The notes beneath the pieces are model-generated. The model saw only the letters and a list, made by a program, of their open reading frames with translations. It did not search any database and was not told the origin of the DNA. Source: Actinobacteria bacterium UBA6100 (GTDB lineage: Bacteria; Actinomycetota; Coriobacteriia; Anaerosomatales; Anaerosomataceae). From it: a DNA stretch of 64,000 nt. Positions 32,719 to 40,960 of this stretch are shown here, piece by piece (the stretch's first letter is position 1; every line of letters starts with the position of its first letter). Where the stretch lies: contig DIWS01000004.1 in the NCBI GenBank assembly GCA_002423585.1, positions 1 to 64,000 on the forward strand, in the 5' to 3' direction. A program made the position numbers and the translations under genes.

Positions 32719-34188
32719 CTAGTAGCCGACAAGCAGCAGTCTGCGAACGGTGTCTGTCCCACTCTTCTTGCAGCCGCTGATGCCGGTCACTTGGACGTAG
32801 TCACCAGTGAGCACCGAATATCCCACGAATCCGAGAGGATCGAATGCCTCCAGGTTGACTCCCGAACCATCGTCAATGTAAATGGTGTCGAGTCCCGCCG
32901 TCGACGAAACTTTCCCACAGGTCTTGACGAACAGTCCGATGTTGTTGAGACCCGTTCCGTCCTTGACGCCAATCTGGCCTTGGCCGGCCGATGGGTTGCC
33001 GAAGTCCGTGCCGCCAAGCGCCTTGTTGGTCATGAATACCGGTGCGAGGACAGTGCCGGCGCTTGGGGCGACACCATTAGCCGCGATGTAGCGCTCGCCG
33101 GACTCAAGCGTAGCCATGCTTCCGGTGACCTCCACGGCATCGCCAACCGTGGCCAGATACCCTGTCTTCTCCACGCGAAGTCCGGAAGTCCTGTCGGTGT
33201 CTTCCACATAGAAGAAATCCGGCCACGCCGCCGAGACGGTGCCGATGACATCCGCGGGCTGGCCATCCGCAACCAGCTTGAGGTCGCTGATCCCCCCGGG
33301 TATCACTGGGTCGGAGTATACGAGACCATACAACGTGCCGTTTCCCACGGCATGGGTCACGGGGTCATCAGTGCCGTCATCGCAGATGTCGATATAGTCC
33401 GCGCCTGTGACAAGGGTTGTTGCCGTCCAACCGATCTCCGCGCTGGGCCAGTGAATCCAGTCCACGGCGCCCGGCCGCGCGGCATAGAGTCCCGTCGAGG
33501 ACTGGTACGCGTTACTTGTGTTTCGGGCGACCGACACGTAGTTGCCGTTGACCAAAGGGGTTGACGTCCATGGCCAGTGACCCCAGTCGATACCGCCGTC
33601 GGCGCGCGCGGCGTAGAACTGGCCGGTGCCGTTGCCGTCCCCGCAGAGGTCCGCATATGTGGGAGCGTTCAGGAGCGTGCTGGTCGTCCATCCGCCGAAG
33701 TAGTTGACCCACGCGGCGCCTCCGGCAGCAAACGCGGCATTGCAGCCGCTCTTACCGGGGTCGGTCACGCTTCCGACGGAACGGAAGTTGCCTGAGACCA
33801 GACTCGCCGTTACCCACTGAACGCCGTTGTAGGTCACCTGGTCTATTCCGGTTCCATCGGCGCGAGTTCCAAACGGGCAGACGTTGTAAGCCGAAACGCA
33901 GATGTCAGCGTAAGTTGTTCCGCGTATTATCGGAGCGGCGGTCCACTTCGATGTCCCCGCGTCCCAGTAGATCGAGTCTATTCCGCCGTCGGTGCGCGCG
34001 GCGTATAGCCCTCCCACCGCCCTGTTGGTGTTCGGACATATTGACAGGTAGCTTCCTCCCTCCAGTATAGTGGTTGTGTGCCAACCCAGGACGGAGTCAT
34101 AGCTGATCCAGTCTATGCGCGCAAGCGCCGGGACCGTCAGCAGCGACCCGACAAAAACCAGCAGCAGACCGACAGCGTATCTCTTCAT
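32719..34188 (-). CDS. Secreted DGGIDWI-repeat protein with two OB-like modules
   Basis: 489 residues. The start at 34188 gives a clean signal peptide (KRYAVGLLLVFVGSLLTVPA); an in-frame ATG four codons earlier is nearer AAAGGGGAG. It begins with IDWISYDSVLGWHTTTILEG and carries about six to seven blades of the alternating repeat, some degenerate (for example AAWVNYFGGWTTSTLL). Two OB-like modules follow (GTVSAAWPDFFYVEDTDRTS; then GKVSSTAGLDTIYIDDGSGV). No catalytic domain is present. It likely binds polysaccharide or matrix. Confidence 0.75.
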   Translation of the reverse strand: MKRYAVGLLLVFVGSLLTVPALARIDWISYDSVLGWHTTTILEGGSYLSICPNTNRAVGGLYAARTDGGIDSIYWDAGTSKWTAAPIIRGTTYADICVSAYNVCPFGTRADGTGIDQVTYNGVQWVTASLVSGNFRSVGSVTDPGKSGCNAAFAAGGAAWVNYFGGWTTSTLLNAPTYADLCGDGNGTGQFYAARADGGIDWGHWPWTSTPLVNGNYVSVARNTSNAYQSSTGLYAARPGAVDWIHWPSAEIGWTATTLVTGADYIDICDDGTDDPVTHAVGNGTLYGLVYSDPVIPGGISDLKLVADGQPADVIGTVSAAWPDFFYVEDTDRTSGLRVEKTGYLATVGDAVEVTGSMATLESGERYIAANGVAPSAGTVLAPVFMTNKALGGTDFGNPSAGQGQIGVKDGTGLNNIGLFVKTCGKVSSTAGLDTIYIDDGSGVNLEAFDPLGFVGYSVLTGDYVQVTGISGCKKSGTDTVRRLLLVGY

Positions 34189-34725
34189 ATTCACGACCAT
34201 CTCCCCTTTCTGAATTTCATGGATGCGATTCGGACCATGCGGCATTACAGAATCCCGTGACTCGACATCGTTGGTCGGCGTCTATCAGCCCGTCAAGCTC
34301 CTGCCTCGATGTCTGGATACTATCCAATGGATATATACCATGCAATTTGCGGTCTGTCAACGCCCTTTTGGTGGAAACCTGAGAGGAAACCGGCAATGTG
34401 ACCAGGGCACCGTGTCGTGAGGAGTAAACGGGTTCCTGGCCGGGGGAGCAATCCCATGGTTTGTCGGCATTGTCGCGGGAAGCGCAATGAGCTGGGGTTG
34501 TGCTTGCGACATGCCCAAAAGAGGTTGTCCCGCGCACAAGCGGATAGATCATATCACCGGACTGCACGGCAGGCTTTCCACTACGGCAAGAGAGGCGCAG
34601 AGCATATCCGAAATGGCCCTTGACAGCACGGAAACGGCCTACTCAATCACAGTGAACTGATCGCATGGATCGGCTGCGTTGCCGGCGGTCCAGCATGGCC
34701 AGGTATGCCAGTGGCTAACCGTTTC
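34189..34725. other. Gap without recognised gene
   Basis: No convincing gene is visible. At 34326-34338 the sequence TGGATATATACCA is close to a palindrome. It resembles GGGTATATATTGG near the GntR-LacI regulator start (35946-35958), so it could be a second operator or the promoter of the repeat-protein gene. Confidence 0.4.
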
Positions 34726-35913
34726 TCAGCCTCTCGGCACTATCTCCGCGGGCAGCACGATGTGCTCTGGTTGTGCCGGAGCCGTGCCGAGGATTCTGCC
34801 AATCAGTATTCGCGCCGCCGCGTTTCCAATGGCTGTCTTCTGCTGGACAACTCGCGTGAACGGGGTGGGCATTACATCCGGAACGTCATCGTAGAAGCCG
34901 GCTACTTCCAGATCACCCGGAACCGAGATGCTGAGCTTGCTCGCGGCGAACATGGTCGCCAGGAGCACGTCGTCATTCAAACAGAATACCGCTGTGATCG
35001 GTTCAGCGCTGCTCCTGCAGTGTTCGAGAGCCAGATCATAGGCGAACTTGTGCTCACGCGTCATCTCCGGGCCGCGCACTATGTCTTCATCGTATGGTAT
35101 CCCTGCCTCTTCCAGCGCGGCACGGTAGCCGGCCTCGCGTTCGGCTATCGACGTCACATCCTCAAAATCCGCGAAATACGCTATCCGCTTGTGGCCCTGC
35201 GAGATGAGTTGCCTGACAGCATCTCGCGTTGCGGCGAAGTTGTCGGTTACGACATAGTCCGTCTCAACGTCAGGATAGTAGTGATCGATCAGGACGACGG
35301 GTATTCCGCTGGATATGAGCGCCCTGTAGCCACGTGCATTCCTGCGCGAGAAATCGGGCATCGAGATGACGCCGTCCACGCCTTCATTGATCAGCTGCTC
35401 GAGCGCCTCCGACTCCTCCTCGGGCGTGCCGTTGGAATGCAGCACGATATGGCAGTTTGCCTCTTTGATCGCGGCGAATGCACCGTGTGCGACCTGCAGC
35501 GACAGGCTCTCCTTGCCGAATGGAACGTGCGATCGGACGCTCGGCCGGGATGCCGGAACGATGTCTCCGGCGCCATTGCCTGACGCCTGGCTCAGCCACG
35601 GCATTATAATGCCGATAGTAGTAAGGGGCTTACCCACGGAATTGCGCGGAGCCGATCGACCGTCAATGAATGTGCCGCTTCGCTCCTCACGCACCAGGAC
35701 TCCCTCTTTGGAGAGCCTGACTATGGCCCTGGTCACCGTAGGCCTGCTGATCCCAAGCTCGGCGGCAATGGTCCTCTCCGAGGGTATTCTTGCGCCAGGA
35801 CCAAGCTGCTTATCTGAGCTGTATCGATTGATCCAGTCCCGAACCCGTTCATAGCTGGACGGGCTGCGTTTCGCGGAGTGATCCGCCATTGCCTTTGTGG
35901 ATCCGATAGCCAT
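34726..35913 (-). CDS. GntR-HTH / LacI-type sugar-binding hybrid regulator
   Basis: 395 residues. Residues about 18-85 are a GntR winged helix (PGARIPSERTIAAELGISRP, then TVTRAIVRLSKEGVLV). Residues about 97-395 are a LacI/periplasmic-binding-protein fold (TIGIIMPWLSQ, GVISMPDF, GHKRIAYFADFEDVTSIAER, AVFCLNDDVLLATMFAASKL). This AraR-like layout normally represses carbohydrate genes until a sugar binds. It is transcribed away from the prepilin/GH operon, and palindromes lie in the shared 200-bp gap, so it likely controls both arms of the locus. Confidence 0.92.
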   Translation of the reverse strand: MAIGSTKAMADHSAKRSPSSYERVRDWINRYSSDKQLGPGARIPSERTIAAELGISRPTVTRAIVRLSKEGVLVREERSGTFIDGRSAPRNSVGKPLTTIGIIMPWLSQASGNGAGDIVPASRPSVRSHVPFGKESLSLQVAHGAFAAIKEANCHIVLHSNGTPEEESEALEQLINEGVDGVISMPDFSRRNARGYRALISSGIPVVLIDHYYPDVETDYVVTDNFAATRDAVRQLISQGHKRIAYFADFEDVTSIAEREAGYRAALEEAGIPYDEDIVRGPEMTREHKFAYDLALEHCRSSAEPITAVFCLNDDVLLATMFAASKLSISVPGDLEVAGFYDDVPDVMPTPFTRVVQQKTAIGNAAARILIGRILGTAPAQPEHIVLPAEIVPRG

Positions 35914-35969
35914 TATCGCTGGTGCCTCTTGCCTGTTGAACTAACTGGGTATATATTGGATGTTACCAC

Positions 35970-35983
35970 AACCTGGCCAGGTT
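35970..35983. promoter_or_regulatory. 14-bp palindrome, candidate operator
   Basis: AACCTGGCCAGGTT is perfectly symmetric and lies 57 bp upstream of the regulator start and 43 bp upstream of the -35 box of the divergent operon. It is a candidate binding site for the adjacent GntR-LacI protein. Confidence 0.55.
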
Positions 35984-36025
35984 AGCAATGGCGCGGGCCG
36001 GCAGGCAACCACGCCAAAAAAGCCC

Positions 36026-36054
36026 TTGACATAACCATGATCGCGTGGTATAAC
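36026..36054 (+). promoter_or_regulatory. Strong sigma-70 promoter of the prepilin/GH operon
   Basis: A perfect TTGACA (36026-36031) and TATAAC (36049-36054) are separated by exactly 17 bp, 63 bp upstream of the prepilin ATG. It is the best promoter seen in the window. Confidence 0.85.
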
Positions 36055-36068
36055 TCTTCTGGATACTT

Positions 36069-36090
36069 AACCACTGGTAACGTTGTGGTT
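36069..36090. promoter_or_regulatory. Inverted repeat at the transcription start, candidate operator
   Basis: AACCAC and GTGGTT arms are 10 bp apart, beginning about 15 bp after the -10 box. The interior contains ACCACTGGT. Its position just downstream of the start point suits steric repression by the adjacent regulator. Confidence 0.55.
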
Positions 36091-36116
36091 GCGGTTGGCC
36101 CGGACTAGGAGGAGCA

Positions 36117-36917
36117 ATGACTGCTGACAAAAAGGGGTTCACGCTGATAGAGCTGCTGGTAGTTATCGCTATCATAGCGATACTGGCAGCGATTCTTTTC
36201 CCGGTGTTTCTCACGGCGAAACAGACCGCGGCCTCGGCGGCATGCCTCTCCAACCTAAAGCAACTGGGCACGGCCGCCCAGCTCTACTTACAGGATAGCA
36301 ACGAGAGATACCCGATGATCCCGCCGATAGCGCCTGCCGTCGGCGACACATACGGCTGGGCTTTTGACGGCATCGATGTCGTGAAGTCGGCAATGCAGAT
36401 CGGCTACGTGCGGAAGTACTCGATCCAGGCGCTTTTCCAGCGTTACCTCAAGAACAAGGGCGTCTGGAAGTGTCCGGCTGACGCTCTGTGCGCACCGGAT
36501 GTGGTGGTGGGCAAGCGATGGACGTCGTATCCGTTCAGGAACTTCATCGTATGCGGGTCGTTGTCCTGGGTGTCGGGCTGGCCGATGGATCAGTGGTACA
36601 AGGGCAACGGCTGGGCGCCGTTCCCGACCAGCAAGTTTCCGACCCCGACTCGCACGTTCATCTTCAACGAGCAGATCCCGTTCCACACGCTGGCCGGCAT
36701 CAACATCGGGCAAGCCGACATGAAGGACAAGATGAAGATAGGCGCGCCGCAGATGAACTTCGCGTTCATGGATGGCCATGTCGGCAGGTTCTCGATGAGC
36801 CGCGTATGCCACTGGGCAAAGGACATCCAGCTCTGGGACTATGCCTGGCCGGACGGCCACTGGGACGGCAAGTTCATTGACTTTGGGTGCCCGTACTGTG
36901 AAAAAGAGGGAGACTAG
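36117..36917 (+). CDS. Prepilin-like protein with C-terminal DGH motif
   Basis: 266 residues. The type IV prepilin N-terminus is cleaved after Gly7 (KKG|FTLIELLVVIAIIAI, Glu at +5), followed by a globular domain ending in FAFMDGHVGRFSM. The C-terminal DGH pattern is typical of the large prepilin-like families of Armatimonadota, Planctomycetes and Lentisphaerae. It sits as first gene behind the regulated promoter and in front of glycosidases, which suggests a surface pseudopilin serving polysaccharide capture, not a motility pilus. AGGAGGAG precedes the ATG. Confidence 0.9.
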   Translation: MTADKKGFTLIELLVVIAIIAILAAILFPVFLTAKQTAASAACLSNLKQLGTAAQLYLQDSNERYPMIPPIAPAVGDTYGWAFDGIDVVKSAMQIGYVRKYSIQALFQRYLKNKGVWKCPADALCAPDVVVGKRWTSYPFRNFIVCGSLSWVSGWPMDQWYKGNGWAPFPTSKFPTPTRTFIFNEQIPFHTLAGINIGQADMKDKMKIGAPQMNFAFMDGHVGRFSMSRVCHWAKDIQLWDYAWPDGHWDGKFIDFGCPYCEKEGD

Positions 36918-36960
36918 CCAGTTCCGTGTGCTCGTCTCGGCAAGGACAAGGCAGGGCAGT

Positions 36961-37167
36961 TTGAAAAGCATCTCTATCCCGCCCAAACTAGCGGTAGTCA
37001 TAGTCGTGTTGGTGGTGGCTGTCCTCGGTTTCGTGATATACGATAAGGCGAGCGGTCCGAGCCCCGCTGAGATAGAGCGGCACATGAACGAAGTGCATCG
37101 CAAGATGATGCCTCGATTTCCCGGCGCTCCCAGCCAACCTGCCACTCCGGCCAACACAGGCAAGTAG
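36961..37167 (+). CDS. Small single-TM protein
   Basis: 68 residues from a TTG at 36961 (in-frame upstream starts overlap the prepilin gene). One TM helix (LAVVIVVLVVAVLGFVIY, about 10-27) is followed by a short helical and Pro-rich periplasmic tail (PSPAEIERHMNEVHRKM). Small proteins of this type often follow DGH-type prepilin genes in related genomes (recollection, not checked). The role is unknown. Confidence 0.6.
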   Translation: MKSISIPPKLAVVIVVLVVAVLGFVIYDKASGPSPAEIERHMNEVHRKMMPRFPGAPSQPATPANTGK

Positions 37168-37281
37168 ACCACGGCATTTCAACATCACCGATGAGACTGC
37201 CTGAATCTTCTGTCGCACTGCTCTCGAGTCAGAACGCGGATAGGCTCAGAGCAGGACCACACCCCAAGGGAGAACCTGCAC

Positions 37282-39324
37282 ATGATTTACGTGACGTTGC
37301 CAGTAGTCTGTCTGGCAGTTCTGCTGTCGTGCGCTGCGTTGGCGGCGCCGGCGCCCAACGCATTCCCGCCACTGCCGAAAGTCGCGAACGGGGTGAATCA
37401 GATAGGGGTTAAGGACCCTCTTCTGACCGACGCTGAACTGGAGCGGCTCAAGAGAGAAGGCGCCAATACGTACCGGTTCCCACTTTGGCCTCGCGAGGTC
37501 GGGCTGGATGACAAGGCAGTCGCTTCCTGGGAGAACGGCGAAGTGTGGGACGAGAAAGCCGCGGACGAGTGGCCTGTCGATTGGACGGCGCTCGACCTGC
37601 TCCTCGATAAGCTTGCCCGGCATGGGCTGACCCCCTACATCTGCCCGCACCCCGATCCCCCGAGCCCCAGATCATGGGCTATACTGCATGTACCCGAGGC
37701 TGCCCAACGAGCTCTGTGGTTCACAAAGCTAATAGTGAAGCACGTTCACGCGAAATACGGCGACAATGTCATCTACGGATGGTTCGAGGACATTTATTGG
37801 CTGTCGTATACGCGCACACTCGGTCCGAGATTTCCCGGCGAGTGGCGGGGCAAGCTCTCCCAAATGTACGGCGGCAAGATCGCCTCTCTGAACCGCGCTT
37901 GGAAGAGCGAGTATGCATCGTTTGGCGATGTTCCCGTTCCCGAGCTCTGGCTCAAAGACGCGGTTCCGGAGAGCGCATACGAAAGCCGGCGCACTTACGA
38001 TCTGCGCTTGGGGATGGACCTTATGCAGAGAGAGTGCCTCAAGAAGTGGCGGGCCGAACTGCGGCGCATTTCTCCGGGCGCTATGTGGGCGGGCGGATGT
38101 CTTCACAATGGCTTCGAGGGAATGTACGACGCGCGACTGGCAAAGCCGCTTCGGAACAACCCGAGCATTCTGACGCATGCCATGACCAGCGATGTGCTCG
38201 CCGTCGACATGTACAGAAGCCCGGAACCCTTGTCCGTGCAGTATCGGACAGTTGCCAAGATCGCCGCATCGCAAGGCAAGAAGTACTACCCCGTGGAGCT
38301 TCAGGCTCAGCATATACCGTCGTTCGAAGCGCTTGCGAAAGTGGGAGGGCCGGTATACGGCGCGCTGGTTTGGGAGGGCAAAGAACGAGAGAACATGTTC
38401 AGCCTGTTCATGTATGACGGCACGCCGCGAGAGGACTTCATCAAGGCGACCTCCGAGCTATTCAAAGCGTTTCGTACTCTACCGGAGACCTACTCGGTCT
38501 ACCGTCCGGGTCGGGTCCACGTCTATTACCCCGAGGGAACGTACGAGTACATGGTGCTGCGCTCGAGCCACCTGGACGCCTATGACCACGTGTGCGACAA
38601 ATTGCCGGCGGCGGATCTCGAGCCGGTGCTGACCTCCGAACTGGGAAAACTGCCGAAGGACGTGCCGATCTTTGTGCTGGAGAAACATCTCCCCAGAAAG
38701 GCGATTGACGCCCTGAACAAACTGGGGCAGCGTGTCATATGCCCACATCCGTTCTTTGTAGACGAGAGCGGGAACCGAGTTGCTCGCAAGTATGTTCCAA
38801 AGGACTTCTATCGAGAACTGCGCGCCGCGCAAGACGGTCCCGCGCTGCTCGAAGCATTCTCACGCGTCGAAGAGAAGGAGCATAACCTGGCATATGCGGA
38901 CCTGGGCGCAACCATCCAGACCACCGCCGAACTAGCCCCCAAGAACTCTGTCTGGACGGACCGGGACAACAAGGTTGACCACGCGATTGACGGCGACTTT
39001 ATCGGCTTCACATTCGCAAGCAAGGCACAGCCGGAGGTCCTGGATGTCCACTTGCCGGAACCGAAGAACATCCGCGGCGCCTTCGTGCAATTGTACCCGG
39101 GGGACACGTGCAATGCCCCTTCCCGGATACCTTCGCGGTTTCGCGTCCTTGTATCCTCGGACGGTCAACAATGGAAAGAAGTGGCATCATTGACTGACAT
39201 TACCTCCGCCAGGATACGCGTCAGATTCAGGGAGTGCACCGCCGCGCATGTTCGCCTGGACCTGGGCGAGAACACCGGTGGAGCCGGGCTCATCATTACT
39301 GACGTAGGGGTGCTGTCGAAGTAG
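37282..39324 (+). CDS. Secreted clan GH-A glycosidase with C-terminal discoidin (F5/8-type) domain, paralogue 1
   Basis: 680 residues. A signal peptide (1-22) is followed by a TIM barrel opening GVNQIGVKDPLLTDAELERL and ANTYRFPLWPREVGLDD. YGWFEDIYW carries Glu169 and YYPVELQAQ carries Glu339. Both glutamates are kept in the two paralogues and are the best acid/base and nucleophile candidates. The GH42-like block YGGKIASLNRAWKSEYASFG is present. The last ~130 residues look like a discoidin beta-sandwich (FRVLVSSDGQQWKEVASLTD, then RVRFRECTAAHVRLDLGENT). Probably an extracellular beta-glycosidase on the imported polymer. Confidence 0.75.
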   Translation: MIYVTLPVVCLAVLLSCAALAAPAPNAFPPLPKVANGVNQIGVKDPLLTDAELERLKREGANTYRFPLWPREVGLDDKAVASWENGEVWDEKAADEWPVDWTALDLLLDKLARHGLTPYICPHPDPPSPRSWAILHVPEAAQRALWFTKLIVKHVHAKYGDNVIYGWFEDIYWLSYTRTLGPRFPGEWRGKLSQMYGGKIASLNRAWKSEYASFGDVPVPELWLKDAVPESAYESRRTYDLRLGMDLMQRECLKKWRAELRRISPGAMWAGGCLHNGFEGMYDARLAKPLRNNPSILTHAMTSDVLAVDMYRSPEPLSVQYRTVAKIAASQGKKYYPVELQAQHIPSFEALAKVGGPVYGALVWEGKERENMFSLFMYDGTPREDFIKATSELFKAFRTLPETYSVYRPGRVHVYYPEGTYEYMVLRSSHLDAYDHVCDKLPAADLEPVLTSELGKLPKDVPIFVLEKHLPRKAIDALNKLGQRVICPHPFFVDESGNRVARKYVPKDFYRELRAAQDGPALLEAFSRVEEKEHNLAYADLGATIQTTAELAPKNSVWTDRDNKVDHAIDGDFIGFTFASKAQPEVLDVHLPEPKNIRGAFVQLYPGDTCNAPSRIPSRFRVLVSSDGQQWKEVASLTDITSARIRVRFRECTAAHVRLDLGENTGGAGLIITDVGVLSK

Positions 39325-39344
39325 AACCCAACAGGAGACTGCAG

Positions 39345-40736
39345 ATGATACTCTATAGATCGCGGTCCACCTATTGCTTGCTGATCGCGGTATGCGTCGC
39401 CATGGTGCTCATACCGGTGGTTCCGGCATGCGCCGGGGTCGACTACTCAACTAACTCCGGCGGGTGGAAGCAATCTCTGCTGGTGTCGGGCAACTACACG
39501 TCCGTGGCCGCGAGCATGAACACCTCGGTGGGGCCATGCTTCGCCGCGCTGTCGACGGGCGGCGTCGACTACGCCTACGTCGATACCAGCACCGGCGCTT
39601 ACGCCATGGCTCCCCTGCTTACCGGCACAACCTACGTTTCGCTCACGCGAGATCTCACCAATGGGGGCCACCTGTACGGCGCACGTGCTGACGGCGGGAT
39701 TGACTGGATTACGTGGAGTAACACTTGGGTGGCAACACCTCTCATCGGTGGCAACTACACTGCGGTCTGCTCTGACCTGAAGCCCGGGGTCGGTGGCTGC
39801 TACTGCGCGCGCGCAGACAACGGAATCGACTACATCCATAAAGGCTCGACTTGGACAGCCGATCCACTGGTCAGGGGAACTACCTACAAGGATATCGCGG
39901 AGGACCCGGTCAGCCTGGGTTCGATCTATGCCGTGCGCGCTGATGGCGGGATAGACTGGATCCATTACTCCGGCGGGTGGGTGGCGACATCCATCATGGC
40001 CGGCAACTACGTCTCGGTCGCGGCCAATTCCAGTCCCTCCGGAGGCTGCTATGCTGCTCGCGCGGATGCTGGAGTGGACTGGATCCATGACTCCGGTGGC
40101 TGGACCGCCACTTCTCTGGGCGTAGAGGGCAAGTATCTCGACATAGCAGGCGACATCAACAACACGGGCTTCATCTTTGGCGCCGCCACGCACGAATCGG
40201 TTACGATCGCCGTCGCGAAAACAAGAGCAGCCGGCACGCACGTGCAGTGCACGGGAACGGTGACAGCCTTGCTAAACGGCCCGTTCCAGATTCAGGCCAC
40301 AGACGGCACGGCTGGGATCAGGGTCATCCCGAACCGGGGGCTTAGCGTGGCACAGAAAGGTTACTCCGCCACGGTCCTGGGAGAACTGCGCACAATGGCC
40401 TCCGGCGAGAAATACATAGAGATTCCCCAGCTCAACTCGTTCACTCAGGCCAAGGCCGCATTCCTGTCACCCGTCACTGTAGCCAACAGCCTCGTCGTTA
40501 GCAAGGCCGGACTCCTGGTTCAGACCACTGGAACGGTCACCGGGAAGAGCGGGCGAGATACCATTACATTGACCGATGGAACGGTTCCGAGCCTGAAAGC
40601 CGTCGACCCATGGCGATTTGTAGGCTACGGTATTTCCGTGGGGAACTCCGTGACGGTGACAGGGATTGCCGGCTACGAGACGATAGGCGGAAGCTTGAGT
40701 CCAGTGATTCTGCTCACGGATCGAAAGGTCAACTAA
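39345..40736 (+). CDS. Secreted DGGIDWI-repeat protein with OB-like modules
   Basis: 463 residues. A signal peptide or anchor (about 8-30) is followed by six to seven alternating blades (for example VRADGGIDWIHYSGGWVATS, DAGVDWIHDSGGWTATSL). Two OB-like modules end the protein (GTVTALLNGPFQIQATDGTA; GTVTGKSGRDTITLTDGT). Its N-terminal blades are nearly the same as those of the next gene (NTSVGPC[FY]AALSTGG[VI]DY), showing duplication. No catalytic domain; likely the binding partner of the flanking glycosidases. Confidence 0.75.
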   Translation: MILYRSRSTYCLLIAVCVAMVLIPVVPACAGVDYSTNSGGWKQSLLVSGNYTSVAASMNTSVGPCFAALSTGGVDYAYVDTSTGAYAMAPLLTGTTYVSLTRDLTNGGHLYGARADGGIDWITWSNTWVATPLIGGNYTAVCSDLKPGVGGCYCARADNGIDYIHKGSTWTADPLVRGTTYKDIAEDPVSLGSIYAVRADGGIDWIHYSGGWVATSIMAGNYVSVAANSSPSGGCYAARADAGVDWIHDSGGWTATSLGVEGKYLDIAGDINNTGFIFGAATHESVTIAVAKTRAAGTHVQCTGTVTALLNGPFQIQATDGTAGIRVIPNRGLSVAQKGYSATVLGELRTMASGEKYIEIPQLNSFTQAKAAFLSPVTVANSLVVSKAGLLVQTTGTVTGKSGRDTITLTDGTVPSLKAVDPWRFVGYGISVGNSVTVTGIAGYETIGGSLSPVILLTDRKVN

Positions 40737-40750
40737 CGTCTGTGCATGTG

Positions 40751-40858
40751 ACAGCTCACTAATGCTGAGAACTGCGTCACCCTGAACTTGATTCAGGGTC
40801 TGCGGCGAGATGCTGAATCAAGTTCAGCATGACGGCGTACTCACTCAGCGTGAGCTGT
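40751..40858. repeat. MITE-like element with REP core
   Basis: The short gap between two repeat-protein genes is bounded by inverted ACAGCTCAC and GTGAGCTGT. Inside are CCTGAACTTGATTCAGG and GCTGAATCAAGTTCAGC, two palindromes of a REP type common in environmental bacteria. It is about 108 bp, with no coding capacity. Confidence 0.55.
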
Positions 40859-40960
40859 TACCTGTGCATAGCAATGGTAACGGGCACGGCGCTTTACGAA
40901 GCATGTGCCAGTGCGGGCTTCCAGCCATGTCGTTGTAGTGTCTCGGACAAGGAGAGACAG

